Assembly (NCBI GenBank): GCA_905203475.1
Contig: CAJKWD010000021.1
Coordinates: 1-18,900, forward strand
DNA length: 18,900 bases
DNA from: an uncultured Acholeplasmataceae bacterium
Lineage (GTDB): Bacteria > Bacillota_I > Bacilli_A > RF39 > UBA660
Direction: 5' to 3'
The notes beneath the pieces are model-generated. The model searched no databases. It was given only the letters and a program-made list of their open reading frames with translations, and was not told where the DNA came from. Every line of letters starts with the position of its first letter. Within the stretch, counting starts at the first letter, position 1. Positions 6,210 through 13,911 of the stretch are shown piece by piece. The position numbers and the translations under genes are program-made.

Positions 6210-7446
6210 CTTCTACCCCCTTTGCAAAATAAATCAGATCTAACTTTAATCGCGGAATAAATGCCAGTACTTGCTCTGGTGTTATTTTTTGAACCAGTTT
6301 CATAAATTCCGTATTTGTTTCTTTTACTCCAAAATATTTTGTTAAATACTGATCATATTTATAATAAATTGCATCCTGAGTACGAAGTAATTCACAAGCA
6401 TCTCTTTCTTTTAGTAAATTCAATATTTGAGCAATTTTATGATAATCATTTAATTCCTTGAACATTTCCTCTGTCTTTTTTATAGTAACTTGTAAATTAT
6501 TTTGATAAATTCCACATCCAATCCCTAAAAGGCCGTGCTTAGAATATGAATGAGCAGTTGTCCAATAAACTAACTTTTCTTGATTTCTTAATTTTTCATT
6601 TAAAATACGTGATACATTAGAATCTAAAATATTAGCTAATAAGATTAAAAGAATACGATCTTCTTCTTTCATATTTTGTACTTTATATGCCATACATAAG
6701 ATAGACTCTCGATATGGCTTTTCTTTTTCCACAATTTTTACAGATGGATGAAGTGTTAAGAAATGATTTACTTTCTGGAAAGAAATAGAAACAGGTGTAA
6801 AATCTTTATAAAAATCATCTAACAACTTAGAAGCTTCTAACAATTCGTCATTTCCATATAAGAAAATAAAAGGCTTATAGGTATTTACTACTTTTTGATA
6901 ATAACGATACACATCTTCATTTTTTAAATGTTCTAACTGATCTTGATGATGGTATAAAGAATCAATTAGACTACCATCTTCGTCCAATATTTCAAAAACT
7001 TCCTCGATTGTGGATTTGTATTTTGATTTACGAATCTGCTCCATTCTCTGTTTTAAATAATATTTTTCTTCTTCAAATTTGACAAAGCCATCTTTATCAA
7101 TATTTGGATGATAAATCGTATCTAAGAAAAATTGAACAGCTTTTTTCATATTAAAATCTTTTATATTTCTCTTTTGAGGAATGATTAAACGAAAAGAATA
7201 TAATAATTGATTTCCTACTTGTTCAACGCCAGAAGAAGTTTTTAACATGTAATTACGCATATATTCTCGTTCAATTAAATACTCATTAGGATATTTTTCA
7301 CTTGTATAAAATAATAACTTTGGTAAGATAGCACGTATTGCAATATCTTCATCACGTGAAGCAATTGGAAACCATAATTCAATTAAATTGGTATAGTTTT
7401 TTTCATTTTTAATAAATTGAACTTGTTCAGTACTCTTTGTTTTCAT
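6199..7446 (-). CDS. M16 family protein without zinc motif (YmfF-like partner)
   Basis: A 415-aa protein whose length and helical layout fit the M16 fold, but with no HxxEH motif in its N-terminal domain. Recognisable segments include LIELWFPIASRDE, YPNEYLIEREYMRNYML in the place where an active subunit would have its zinc site, and DAIYYKYDQYLTKYFG near the end, a region that in paired M16B proteins supplies substrate-binding residues. It begins 10 nt after ffh, with AAGGAG as ribosome binding site, and overlaps the next gene by 11 bases. It is likely the non-catalytic half of a heterodimeric peptidase. Assignment rests on this pairing plus moderate sequence resemblance. Confidence 0.85.
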   Translation of the reverse strand: MKTKSTEQVQFIKNEKNYTNLIELWFPIASRDEDIAIRAILPKLLFYTSEKYPNEYLIEREYMRNYMLKTSSGVEQVGNQLLYSFRLIIPQKRNIKDFNMKKAVQFFLDTIYHPNIDKDGFVKFEEEKYYLKQRMEQIRKSKYKSTIEEVFEILDEDGSLIDSLYHHQDQLEHLKNEDVYRYYQKVVNTYKPFIFLYGNDELLEASKLLDDFYKDFTPVSISFQKVNHFLTLHPSVKIVEKEKPYRESILCMAYKVQNMKEEDRILLILLANILDSNVSRILNEKLRNQEKLVYWTTAHSYSKHGLLGIGCGIYQNNLQVTIKKTEEMFKELNDYHKIAQILNLLKERDACELLRTQDAIYYKYDQYLTKYFGVKETNTEFMKLVQKITPEQVLAFIPRLKLDLIYFAKGVEDAD

Positions 7447-7455
7447 ACAATCTCC

Positions 7456-8763
7456 TTAAAAAGGCATTTTCATATTTCCATTTTTCATTTGTTTCATCAT
7501 TTTTTTCATTTGTTCAAATTGATTTACTAAACGATTCACTTCTTCAATACTTCTACCACTACCATTTGCAATTCTTTTCTTACGGCTTGCTTTTAATATT
7601 TCTGGATGTCTTCTTTCATATGGTGTCATAGATAGAATAATCGCTTCTAAATGCGCCATATCTTTTGGATCTACTTTCACATTCTTTAATCCCATTTTAG
7701 AAGCACCTGGTAACATTTTTAATAAATTCTCTAGTGGTCCTAGTTTTTTTATCTGTCGCATTGTAGATAAGAAATCTTCTAAATCAAAGGTTCCTTTCCC
7801 CATCTTTTTCGCTGCATTCATTGCTTCTTCTTCATCGATCACACTTTCTGCCTTTTCTAGCATACTCATGATATCTCCCATACCTAAAATACGACTAGCC
7901 ATACGATCAGGATAGAATTCTTCTAATCCATCCATTTTCTCACTCACACCAACAAACTTAATTGGTACATGTGTTAAATGACGAATAGAAAGAGCAACAC
8001 CACCTCTAGTATCTCCATCAAGTTTTGTAAGAATAGCTCCCGTGAGCTTTAATCTTTCATGGAAGGTTGTAATTACGTTGATTGCATCTTGTCCCATCAT
8101 ACTATCGATTACAAGTAATACTTCGTCTGGATGAACTTCTTGTTCGATATTTTCAAGTTCATTCATTAATTCTTCATCAATATGTAAACGTCCTGCTGTA
8201 TCGATTAGGACATAATCAAAGTGATTTTCTTTGGCATATTGGATCGCATTTTTAGATATTTCTACTGGATTTCCTTTTCCTTCAGAATATACTTCGATAT
8301 TTAATTCTTTTCCCAATTGTTTTAACTGATCAATTGCTGCAGGGCGGTAAACATCGCAAGCTACTAATAATGGTTTTTTCTTGTATTTTTTTCGAAGTAA
8401 ATTAGCTAATTTTCCAATCGTTGTTGTTTTACCACTACCTTGAAGACCTACTAACATTAATGTAGCAGGATTTCCTTGAATATTTAAGTCAACTTTGTCT
8501 CCACCAAGTAATTCTACTAATTCATCTTTGACAATTTTAACGAATAATTCACTTGGCTTTAAACTTTTTTGTACTTCTTCTCCAAGGGCTTTTTCTTTTA
8601 CATTTTTAATAAATTCTTTTACTACTTGATAGTTTACGTCAGCTTCCAGTAAGGCAAGACGAATCTCACGAGCAATTTCGTCGATATTTTGCTCTGTTAT
8701 TTTTCCATATCCTTTTATTTTATGTATCGCTGTTTGTAAACGATCTCCTAAACTTTCAAACAT
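7456..8763 (-). CDS. ffh: Signal recognition particle protein Ffh
   Basis: The SRP54 GTPase that binds signal sequences of nascent chains and delivers ribosomes to FtsY at the membrane. The 435-aa protein has the helical N domain with the LLEADVNYQVVKEF segment, the P-loop GLQGSGKT (106-113), DTAGRLH (188-194), TKLDGDTRGG (246-255) and a methionine-rich M domain from about 300, including GTFDLEDFLSTMRQI, the SRP RNA-binding block SMTPYERRHPEIL and RIANGSGRSIEEVNRL. The C-terminal tail is a run of Met/Lys/Gln. AAAGGTG precedes the ATG at 8763. Two M16 genes follow within 10 nt, so they are expressed with it. Confidence 0.98.
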   Translation of the reverse strand: MFESLGDRLQTAIHKIKGYGKITEQNIDEIAREIRLALLEADVNYQVVKEFIKNVKEKALGEEVQKSLKPSELFVKIVKDELVELLGGDKVDLNIQGNPATLMLVGLQGSGKTTTIGKLANLLRKKYKKKPLLVACDVYRPAAIDQLKQLGKELNIEVYSEGKGNPVEISKNAIQYAKENHFDYVLIDTAGRLHIDEELMNELENIEQEVHPDEVLLVIDSMMGQDAINVITTFHERLKLTGAILTKLDGDTRGGVALSIRHLTHVPIKFVGVSEKMDGLEEFYPDRMASRILGMGDIMSMLEKAESVIDEEEAMNAAKKMGKGTFDLEDFLSTMRQIKKLGPLENLLKMLPGASKMGLKNVKVDPKDMAHLEAIILSMTPYERRHPEILKASRKKRIANGSGRSIEEVNRLVNQFEQMKKMMKQMKNGNMKMPF

Positions 8764-8780
8764 TTATATCACCTTTTTTC

Positions 8781-8809
8781 ATTATATAATAACAAATAAA
8801 AAAAAGAAA
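8781..8809 (-). promoter_or_regulatory. Promoter candidate for ffh
   Basis: A perfect TATAAT -10 (8786-8781 on the reverse strand) stands 17 nt after a poor -35 (TTTCTT) that overlaps the preceding terminator. It would give a leader of about 15 nt. Confidence 0.4.
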
Positions 8810-8822
8810 GGAAAAGTTCCTT
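8808..8822 (-). terminator. Terminator of the 94-aa gene
   Basis: A 6-bp stem AAGGAA/TTCCTT with a 3-nt loop followed by TCTTTTTTTT on the reverse strand. It starts at the stop codon and separates ffh from the genes upstream. Confidence 0.65.
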
Positions 8823-9105
8823 ACTCTTTCATATATTGATCAATTTCAAAATCAATTTCTAGTAATTCTGGGTGTTCGTCAATATATTTTGTAAATTCAT
8901 TTCTATAAACAAATAGCTTTAAATTAAAATCTTCTAAATCATCATAACATTGATTATGTCCACGTTGATAATCATCTAATTCTATTAATATATTTTCTGT
9001 TTCAATCAATAATCTCAATATATGAGATACTCTTGTATCTAAAGTCATCCAATCTCTTAATCGAATATCTGTTGGAATGTATGGTTTCATGTTATCTTTC
9101 TCCAT
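8821..9105 (-). CDS. Small helical protein of unknown function
   Basis: A 94-aa acidic protein, not recognised. The central part, RVSHILRLLIETENILIELDDYQ, and the C-terminal LFVYRNEFTKYIDEHPELLEIDFEID look like two amphipathic helices, and there is no signal peptide or membrane segment. The start at 9105 follows AAGGAGG with ideal spacing, so it is translated. It lies between a C39-like protease gene and ffh, all on the same strand, and ends in a terminator. No metal or catalytic motif is visible. Confidence 0.75.
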   Translation of the reverse strand: MEKDNMKPYIPTDIRLRDWMTLDTRVSHILRLLIETENILIELDDYQRGHNQCYDDLEDFNLKLFVYRNEFTKYIDEHPELLEIDFEIDQYMKE

Positions 9106-9159
9106 AATAGCCTCCTTATTAAATTTAAAAATATAATAACAAAAATCAAGCTATCTTTG

Positions 9160-9747
9160 TTACATTACATCATTTTTTACAAGGATACACCATTTTCCAA
9201 TGGGAGTACTCATAAAGGTTTCCAGTTCATCTTGTGACTTTGGTTGTCTCTTTTTATATAATGGATCACAGATAATAAATTTATCGAAATCATACCCACA
9301 TATTAAAATGGCGTGTAATGCTTTCCCTATCATTCCTGCTAAAATAATTAGGTATCCATTTTGTAATTGTTCTTGTATGAATGATATAGTCATATCAACT
9401 CCAGTTTTTACTTCTCCACCTGTTTCTATAATTCCTTTTAAATAATTTTGATATTCTTGCATTGTATTTTGAAACACAGAGTCTGGTAAAAATTGTGCTT
9501 GATTTGTAAAATATTCTTTTTCGGAATGTATTAATTGTACATTTAGATGATTTTTAGAAAGATGATAAGCAATCGCTGAGAAAGGAGTTCCATCCATATA
9601 TCTTGAATGATATCTTTTTTCATAGTCTTTCTCATAAAAATAGTTTGCTTTCAAAATGATTTTATAATATTCTAAAACCATTAACATACATGCGATAGCA
9701 CAGTTATTTCTATGTTGTTTATATGGAATAATATGATACTCTAACAT
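9160..9747 (-). CDS. Stand-alone C39-like cysteine peptidase domain protein
   Basis: A 195-aa single-domain protein. YKQHRNNCAIACMLMVLEYY at residues 9-28 is the C39 N-terminal motif, with the oxyanion Gln11 and catalytic Cys16 (family pattern Q-x4-C-x3-C). KALHAILICGYD supplies His145 and FIICDPLY the Asp161, completing the Cys-His-Asp triad. Bacteriocin ABC transporters carry this domain as a leader peptidase, but here there is no transporter or bacteriocin-like ORF next to it, and the protein lacks a signal peptide. The start at 9747 has AAAGGAAA upstream. A strong terminator after herA lies between it and the preceding gene. Activity is likely; the substrate is unknown. Confidence 0.82.
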   Translation of the reverse strand: MLEYHIIPYKQHRNNCAIACMLMVLEYYKIILKANYFYEKDYEKRYHSRYMDGTPFSAIAYHLSKNHLNVQLIHSEKEYFTNQAQFLPDSVFQNTMQEYQNYLKGIIETGGEVKTGVDMTISFIQEQLQNGYLIILAGMIGKALHAILICGYDFDKFIICDPLYKKRQPKSQDELETFMSTPIGKWCILVKNDVM

Positions 9748-9774
9748 ATTTATATTTCCTTTCTAATTACAGAA

Positions 9775-9797
9775 AAAATCATCTTGATGATGATTTT
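9775..9797 (-). terminator. Terminator of herA-like gene
   Basis: A perfect 9-bp stem AAAATCATC/GATGATTTT with a 5-nt loop and a following T run on the reverse strand, directly at the stop codon of the ATPase gene. Confidence 0.8.
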
Positions 9798-11551
9798 TAG
9801 TGAACACTCCATGTATCAATAACATCACAGTTACTACTAGATGGTTCAGGATTTGGCATTTCCATACGAATGATCATTGGAACACGGAAAGCTTTACCAA
9901 AGGCAACACAAGTACCTGGTTGTAAGCTTTTTTGTTTTTCAACAATTTCAGCACTAATATTTGGTAACATCTTTTTAATATAATCCAAATCACGTGGGTG
10001 ATTCATTTTAAAGATAATAAAGTTTGTACATTGTGAGATAACCGTTTCTGATATTTCTACTGGTCTTTGACTGATTAAATTAAAAATTAATCCATATTTA
10101 CGTCCTTCTTTAGCAACACGTTCAAAGATATTATATCCAATAAGATCTTTATCAGAATCATTTTGTACATAACGGTGTGCTTCTTCTAAGAATACATGGA
10201 ATGGTAATGATGCACGCTTTGGTAAGTTCTTTGTAAAATCAAATAACATTTTTGTATAGATTTTTGTAATAACTTTTGCAAACCAATCATCAATATCTTC
10301 CATATTGAAGTTAATAATTTGTGCTTTATGATTACCTACTGCTACTAAAGAAGCAATGTATTCATTCATGGTAATAAATCTTGGATAAGATAAGAATTTT
10401 GCATTCTCACTAATTACAATTGCATGTAATTTTACTTTTAATGTAACTGCGTCACTATATGTCTGATCGTTGTTTAATAATCCTTCACTGATTAATGTAA
10501 AGTTTAATGCTTTCTCTACATCTTCTAAAGTAAAGTAGCTCAATCTTGATGTTTCATATTTATCTAATTCTTCATCGATAAAATCAGAGATATATTTTGT
10601 AACTAAAACACTTTCTACAAATGAACCTTGCGAATCGATAATAAAACACTCTCTAAATTTTCTCGTATAACCAATTCCTTGCACTGGTGCTTCTAAGTTA
10701 AATTGTGGTGTTGAACAAGTTTCTAGAATGGTAAAGATATCATTTCTTTTACTTGTTGCGGTTTGATTTGTATAAAGAATTGTCATAATTGCTTTGGCAA
10801 TTAAATGGTTTTTATATTTTAATGCTTGTTCGTCATCTTCTGAAAAAATACGTGTTAGTTTTAGCATTCTTTCAATAATTGGAATCTGTGAATGATTTGT
10901 AGCACGAAGTAATAATGCCCAGTCATCGACATCTAATAACCAAAGTGGAATACGAAGTAATTCTCCATCTGTTTGACGTTCATTGGTTGTATAAAATTTA
11001 AAGAAATAATTTGGATTTACTTGATTTAAGTTAGAAAATGCATTGTGATATTCTCCATATGCATCGAAAATAAAGAAATTAGCACGATATGGTTGTAATA
11101 GATCATTTTCAAATACATTTTGTAAAATACGAGCCACACCACATGATTTACCACTACCTGTATTACCGAAAATAGCAAGGTGATTGCTGAATAAATCATT
11201 AATATCAACATAAATTGGTTGATCATCATAAAGTGGTGAGTAACCGATTAAGAATTTACCTGGTGCTGGAACTCCAACAATCATTTTTACTTCATCTGGT
11301 GTAATGACACGAATGGTCGCTGTTAATTTTGGTTTACGCAGAACACCACCGACAAACTTTCCATTTACAATTTCTCCTAAAAAGTTTACTTTGACACTAT
11401 CTTTTGTAATGTCCTCTACTTCGCCTAGTATTTTTTTATCTTCATCTTCAAACATCACATGCATGTTCATGATATTGCCTTGAAGAGGAACTCCTTCTTT
11501 TAATTTTACTTCTGCAGTATTATTATTAATATAACTAATATGATCAAACAC
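9797..11551 (-). CDS. HerA/VirB4-type DNA-translocating ATPase (DUF87)
   Basis: A 584-aa protein of the HerA-FtsK superfamily, hexameric ATPases that pump or thread DNA. The first 110 residues form a beta-rich HAS-barrel-like domain. The DUF87 core follows with Walker A GNTGSGKS (129-136), Walker B FHVFLEEAH (451-459) with Glu-Glu, a candidate arginine finger in VAKEGRKYGL and the SQRP motif (494-497). It starts with GTG at 11551 behind AAGGG and lies 17 nt after ylxM, so it is co-transcribed. HerA is usually paired with the nuclease NurA, or in defence loci with SIR2 or other effectors; no nuclease-like gene adjoins it here. The C39-like gene is the nearest downstream neighbour. Confidence 0.9.
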   Translation of the reverse strand: MFDHISYINNNTAEVKLKEGVPLQGNIMNMHVMFEDEDKKILGEVEDITKDSVKVNFLGEIVNGKFVGGVLRKPKLTATIRVITPDEVKMIVGVPAPGKFLIGYSPLYDDQPIYVDINDLFSNHLAIFGNTGSGKSCGVARILQNVFENDLLQPYRANFFIFDAYGEYHNAFSNLNQVNPNYFFKFYTTNERQTDGELLRIPLWLLDVDDWALLLRATNHSQIPIIERMLKLTRIFSEDDEQALKYKNHLIAKAIMTILYTNQTATSKRNDIFTILETCSTPQFNLEAPVQGIGYTRKFRECFIIDSQGSFVESVLVTKYISDFIDEELDKYETSRLSYFTLEDVEKALNFTLISEGLLNNDQTYSDAVTLKVKLHAIVISENAKFLSYPRFITMNEYIASLVAVGNHKAQIINFNMEDIDDWFAKVITKIYTKMLFDFTKNLPKRASLPFHVFLEEAHRYVQNDSDKDLIGYNIFERVAKEGRKYGLIFNLISQRPVEISETVISQCTNFIIFKMNHPRDLDYIKKMLPNISAEIVEKQKSLQPGTCVAFGKAFRVPMIIRMEMPNPEPSSSNCDVIDTWSVH

Positions 11552-11568
11552 TGTATCACCCTTCCCCT

Positions 11569-11859
11569 TTATATTAGTGTTTCTATTTGTTCTTTTGTTT
11601 TCTCATCTAAGTTTTCTATTAATTTTAATATTTTTATTCTTTTATGATATAAACAAAGTTTATTCTCATATTCTTGTAACTTTTCTTCTGTTTCTTTCAC
11701 TTGTTTATGAATGGCATTACGACTGACATCATATTCTTCACTGAGTTCTTGTAATGATTCATTTTCAAAATAATATCCTTCAAAGTATGTTTGTTGTTTT
11801 TCAGTTAGTAGTTCTTTGTAATAATCATACAAAATAATTATATTACTTCTCTTATCCAA
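11569..11859 (-). CDS. ylxM: YlxM/P13-like DNA-binding protein (UPF0122)
   Basis: A 96-aa helix-turn-helix protein related to sigma-factor region 4. LLTEKQQTYFEGYYFENESL, then LSEEYDVSRNAIHKQVK, is the characteristic family block; YlxM in Bacillus and streptococci is encoded with ffh and modulates SRP function. The start is taken as TTG at 11859 because GGAGGT lies 7 nt upstream; the upstream ATG at 11874 would swallow that site. The start overlaps the end of the membrane-protein gene by 8 bases. The C-terminus is a coiled helix (KLQEYENKLCLYHKRIKILK). Here ylxM is separated from ffh by the herA-like, C39-like and 94-aa genes. Confidence 0.92.
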   Translation of the reverse strand: MDKRSNIIILYDYYKELLTEKQQTYFEGYYFENESLQELSEEYDVSRNAIHKQVKETEEKLQEYENKLCLYHKRIKILKLIENLDEKTKEQIETLI

Positions 11860-12139
11860 GTAACATACCTCCAAATAATCCTAAACATAAAATAGCTCCT
11901 ACGAGATAACAAACTGTAAAATATTTACGTTTAAAGATACTATAATTATTATAAGCCATAGAGAGTAATAATACAACTAAAATCAAAAATAACCATGCAG
12001 TATCTAATTTATTGATAATATTTAAAATAAAACAAATTAAAAAGATAACAAAAGAAATAAATTGTATAAATAATCCCATTTTTTGTTGCCATGTATAAAG
12101 TCCGGGGATTTTTGTTTCTTCTAAACTACTTTTCATCAT
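11852..12139 (-). CDS. Small three-helix membrane protein
   Basis: About 95 residues, not recognised. Hydrophobic stretches at roughly 22-42 (FIQFISFVIFLICFILNII), 47-64 (AWLFLILVVLLLSMAY) and 77-95 (VCYLVGAILCLGLFGGMLLG) predict three membrane helices, with a basic SIFKRKY segment between the last two. The start at 12139 gives six bases to AGGTG; ATG 12145 and GTG 12148 are in frame too. The reading frame overlaps the end of ftsY by 14 bases and overlaps ylxM by 8, so it is translationally coupled to both. Confidence 0.75.
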   Translation of the reverse strand: MMKSSLEETKIPGLYTWQQKMGLFIQFISFVIFLICFILNIINKLDTAWLFLILVVLLLSMAYNNYSIFKRKYFTVCYLVGAILCLGLFGGMLLG

Positions 12140-13127
12140 CTTCATCACCTACAAACCCTTTGAATAGTCCATAAATATATTTTTCAATATCAAATATTCT
12201 AAGATCATCTTCTTTTTCTCCAAGTCCTACATATTTAACAGGTATATCTACTTCATCTTTAATGGCTAAGACAATACCACCTTTAGCAGTACCATCTAAC
12301 TTTGTTAAGACAATTCCAGTAATATGAGTGATTTCTTTGAAACTCTTTGCTTGTTGAATTCCATTTTGTCCTGTTGTCGCATCGATGACTAATAATGTTT
12401 CATGTGGCGCATTAGGTACAATTTTACCTATGACACGATTCATTTTTTCTAATTCTTTCATTAGACCATCTTTATTTTGTAAACGTCCTGCTGTATCGAT
12501 TAATGCGACATCATAGTGCTCTTTGGTTGCTTTTTCTAATCCGTCATAAATTACACTAGATGGGTCTGCATTTTCTTTCCATATAACATCTGTATGGGTA
12601 CGATTGGCCCATTCTACTAATTGTTCAGTAGCCCCAGCACGAAAAGTATCTCCGGCAATTAATAAGACTTTCTTACCTTCTTTTTTTAATTTATTAGCAA
12701 GTTTACCAATGGTAGTTGTTTTTCCTACACCATTAACCCCTACAAATAATAATACCGTTAATCCATCTGGATTATAATTAATTTTATTGACTAAGATTTG
12801 ATTATTTACATAAATAACAAACATTTCATCAACGATAATTTCTTTTAAATCATTTACATCTTGAATTGCTTCTTCTTTGACACGTTTTTTTAAACGATCC
12901 ATAAAGCTCATAACAGTATGAACACCAATATCTGCTGTAATTAAAATATCTTCTAGTTCTTCAAAATAAGCGTCATCGATTTGTTTATGTTTTTTACTGA
13001 GTTGTGATAGTTTACTACTCATTTCTTTAGTTGTTTTTTCTAATCCTTTATCGTAACTTTGTATTTCTTTTTTTTCTTCTTCTGTATTTACCTTTAAAAT
13101 ACGTTTAAATTTGTCAAATAATCCCAT
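12126..13127 (-). CDS. ftsY: SRP receptor FtsY
   Basis: Membrane-associated GTPase that docks the ribosome-SRP complex with the translocon. The 333-aa NG-domain protein has the P-loop GVNGVGKT (130-137), DTAGRLQ (211-217) and TKLDGTAKGG (275-284), with KYVGLGEKEDDLRIFD near the end. The acidic A domain is minimal, only about 50 lysine/glutamate-rich residues. Start MGLFDKFKRI at 13127 is preferred: it has ATAGGTG upstream, and MGLF is the amphipathic N-terminus typical of the family, while the in-frame ATG at 13145 lies before that ribosome binding site. It heads the cluster with the membrane protein and ylxM. Confidence 0.97.
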   Translation of the reverse strand: MGLFDKFKRILKVNTEEEKKEIQSYDKGLEKTTKEMSSKLSQLSKKHKQIDDAYFEELEDILITADIGVHTVMSFMDRLKKRVKEEAIQDVNDLKEIIVDEMFVIYVNNQILVNKINYNPDGLTVLLFVGVNGVGKTTTIGKLANKLKKEGKKVLLIAGDTFRAGATEQLVEWANRTHTDVIWKENADPSSVIYDGLEKATKEHYDVALIDTAGRLQNKDGLMKELEKMNRVIGKIVPNAPHETLLVIDATTGQNGIQQAKSFKEITHITGIVLTKLDGTAKGGIVLAIKDEVDIPVKYVGLGEKEDDLRIFDIEKYIYGLFKGFVGDEDDEK

Positions 13128-13153
13128 GTTATCACCTATACTCATTTTACACG

Positions 13154-13188
13154 AAAATAAGTGAAATTACTAGAACTTCACTTATTTT
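13154..13188 (-). terminator. Terminator of the 197-aa gene
   Basis: A 12-bp stem AAAATAAGTGAA/TTCACTTATTTT with an 11-nt loop, overlapping the stop codon. The following reverse-strand bases are only partly T, so its strength is uncertain. Confidence 0.6.
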
Positions 13189-13775
13189 TTATGATTATTT
13201 CCCATATTGTCTACAAAATTATAATCAAATGTTTCCATGGAACATGTTTCAAATTTTATTTTTCCACCTTTTTCTTTGATTAATTGTTCTTTTAATTTCT
13301 CATATGTTTCTTTTGCTTTTACTTCTGTTTCAGGAATCGGTGTAGTAACAGCAAAACTTTCTCCTACAATTGCATTGTGAAACACTCTTATAATAGTAAT
13401 TCCTCTTTCATAAAGACATTTCATAATATCATTGATAGATGTAGTGTCAAAAACTGTTGCGAATTCTTGATCGTCTGGATGAGATTCTGAATAGCGAAAA
13501 GCATAAGCATAAATAGCTTGTTGATGTAATCCTGTTGCGGTTAATGTATAAGAATCATATTCTCCTGTTTGCTTAATAAAGTAAACTTCTGGGGGATTTA
13601 AAAACATTTCTACAACCATACCTGGTATTCGATCATAATCGACTCTTTGGTCCAAAAAGAATGTGAGAAGTGTTCTAATATCATCTTGATAACCATCATA
13701 AGAAAGTATATTTTTTTTCTTTAATTCATCTTCTACAAGATAGATAATTTCTCTTTTTAAAGTACTTAAGTTCAT
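13182..13775 (-). CDS. Conserved-looking soluble protein of unknown function
   Basis: A 197-aa protein, not recognised. The N-terminal 35 residues form a charged helix (STLKREIIYLVEDELKKK). The middle is strand-rich (EMFLNPPEVYFIKQTGEYD, TLTATGLHQQAIYAYAFRYS). A basic helix at 155-173 (AKETYEKLKEQLIKEKG) precedes a short tail. There is no signal peptide, membrane segment or obvious catalytic motif. It starts at 13775 behind GGTG, is divergent from ribonuclease J and lies upstream of ftsY on the same strand, from which it is separated by a hairpin. An RNA- or ribosome-related role would be a guess from neighbours only. Confidence 0.75.
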   Translation of the reverse strand: MNLSTLKREIIYLVEDELKKKNILSYDGYQDDIRTLLTFFLDQRVDYDRIPGMVVEMFLNPPEVYFIKQTGEYDSYTLTATGLHQQAIYAYAFRYSESHPDDQEFATVFDTTSINDIMKCLYERGITIIRVFHNAIVGESFAVTTPIPETEVKAKETYEKLKEQLIKEKGGKIKFETCSMETFDYNFVDNMGNNHKK

Positions 13776-13790
13776 ACTATCACCACTATC

Positions 13791-13819
13791 ATATTAACAC
13801 ACTGACTAGACAAAAGCAA
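13791..13819 (-). promoter_or_regulatory. Weak promoter candidate for the 197-aa gene
   Basis: The reverse strand has TTGCTT, 17 nt, TAATAT, 15 nt before the start codon. Matches are only partial; its -35 lies in the spacer of the divergent ribonuclease J promoter. Confidence 0.3.
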
Positions 13820-13835
13820 AAAAAAAGTTTATAAT
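13807..13835 (+). promoter_or_regulatory. Sigma-A promoter for ribonuclease J
   Basis: TAGACA, a 17-nt spacer and a perfect TATAAT. Transcription would begin near 13842, giving a leader of about 70 nt before the ATG at 13912. This rules out the longer ORF start at 13834, which lies inside the -10. Confidence 0.7.
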
Positions 13836-13911
13836 GGTATCGTTAAATTTGAAACGTGTGAAAAAATTTTTTTATTTTATGTGTCGGGAATCTAGAAAGA
13901 AAGGAGATTCA

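Noticed and set aside
7437..7631. Forward 64-aa hydrophobic ORF
   Set aside because: Antisense to the ffh 3' end; hydrophobicity is the complement of the Lys/Met-rich M-domain tail.
9106..9159. Possible terminator/promoter between the C39-like and 94-aa genes
   Set aside because: Only a weak AACAAA/TTTGTT hairpin and no -35/-10 pair at proper spacing.
9200..9445. Forward 81-aa ORF
   Set aside because: Antisense to the C39-like gene, no ribosome binding site.
11026..11229. Reverse 67-aa Met/Ile-rich ORF
   Set aside because: Out-of-frame within herA on the same strand, no start signal.
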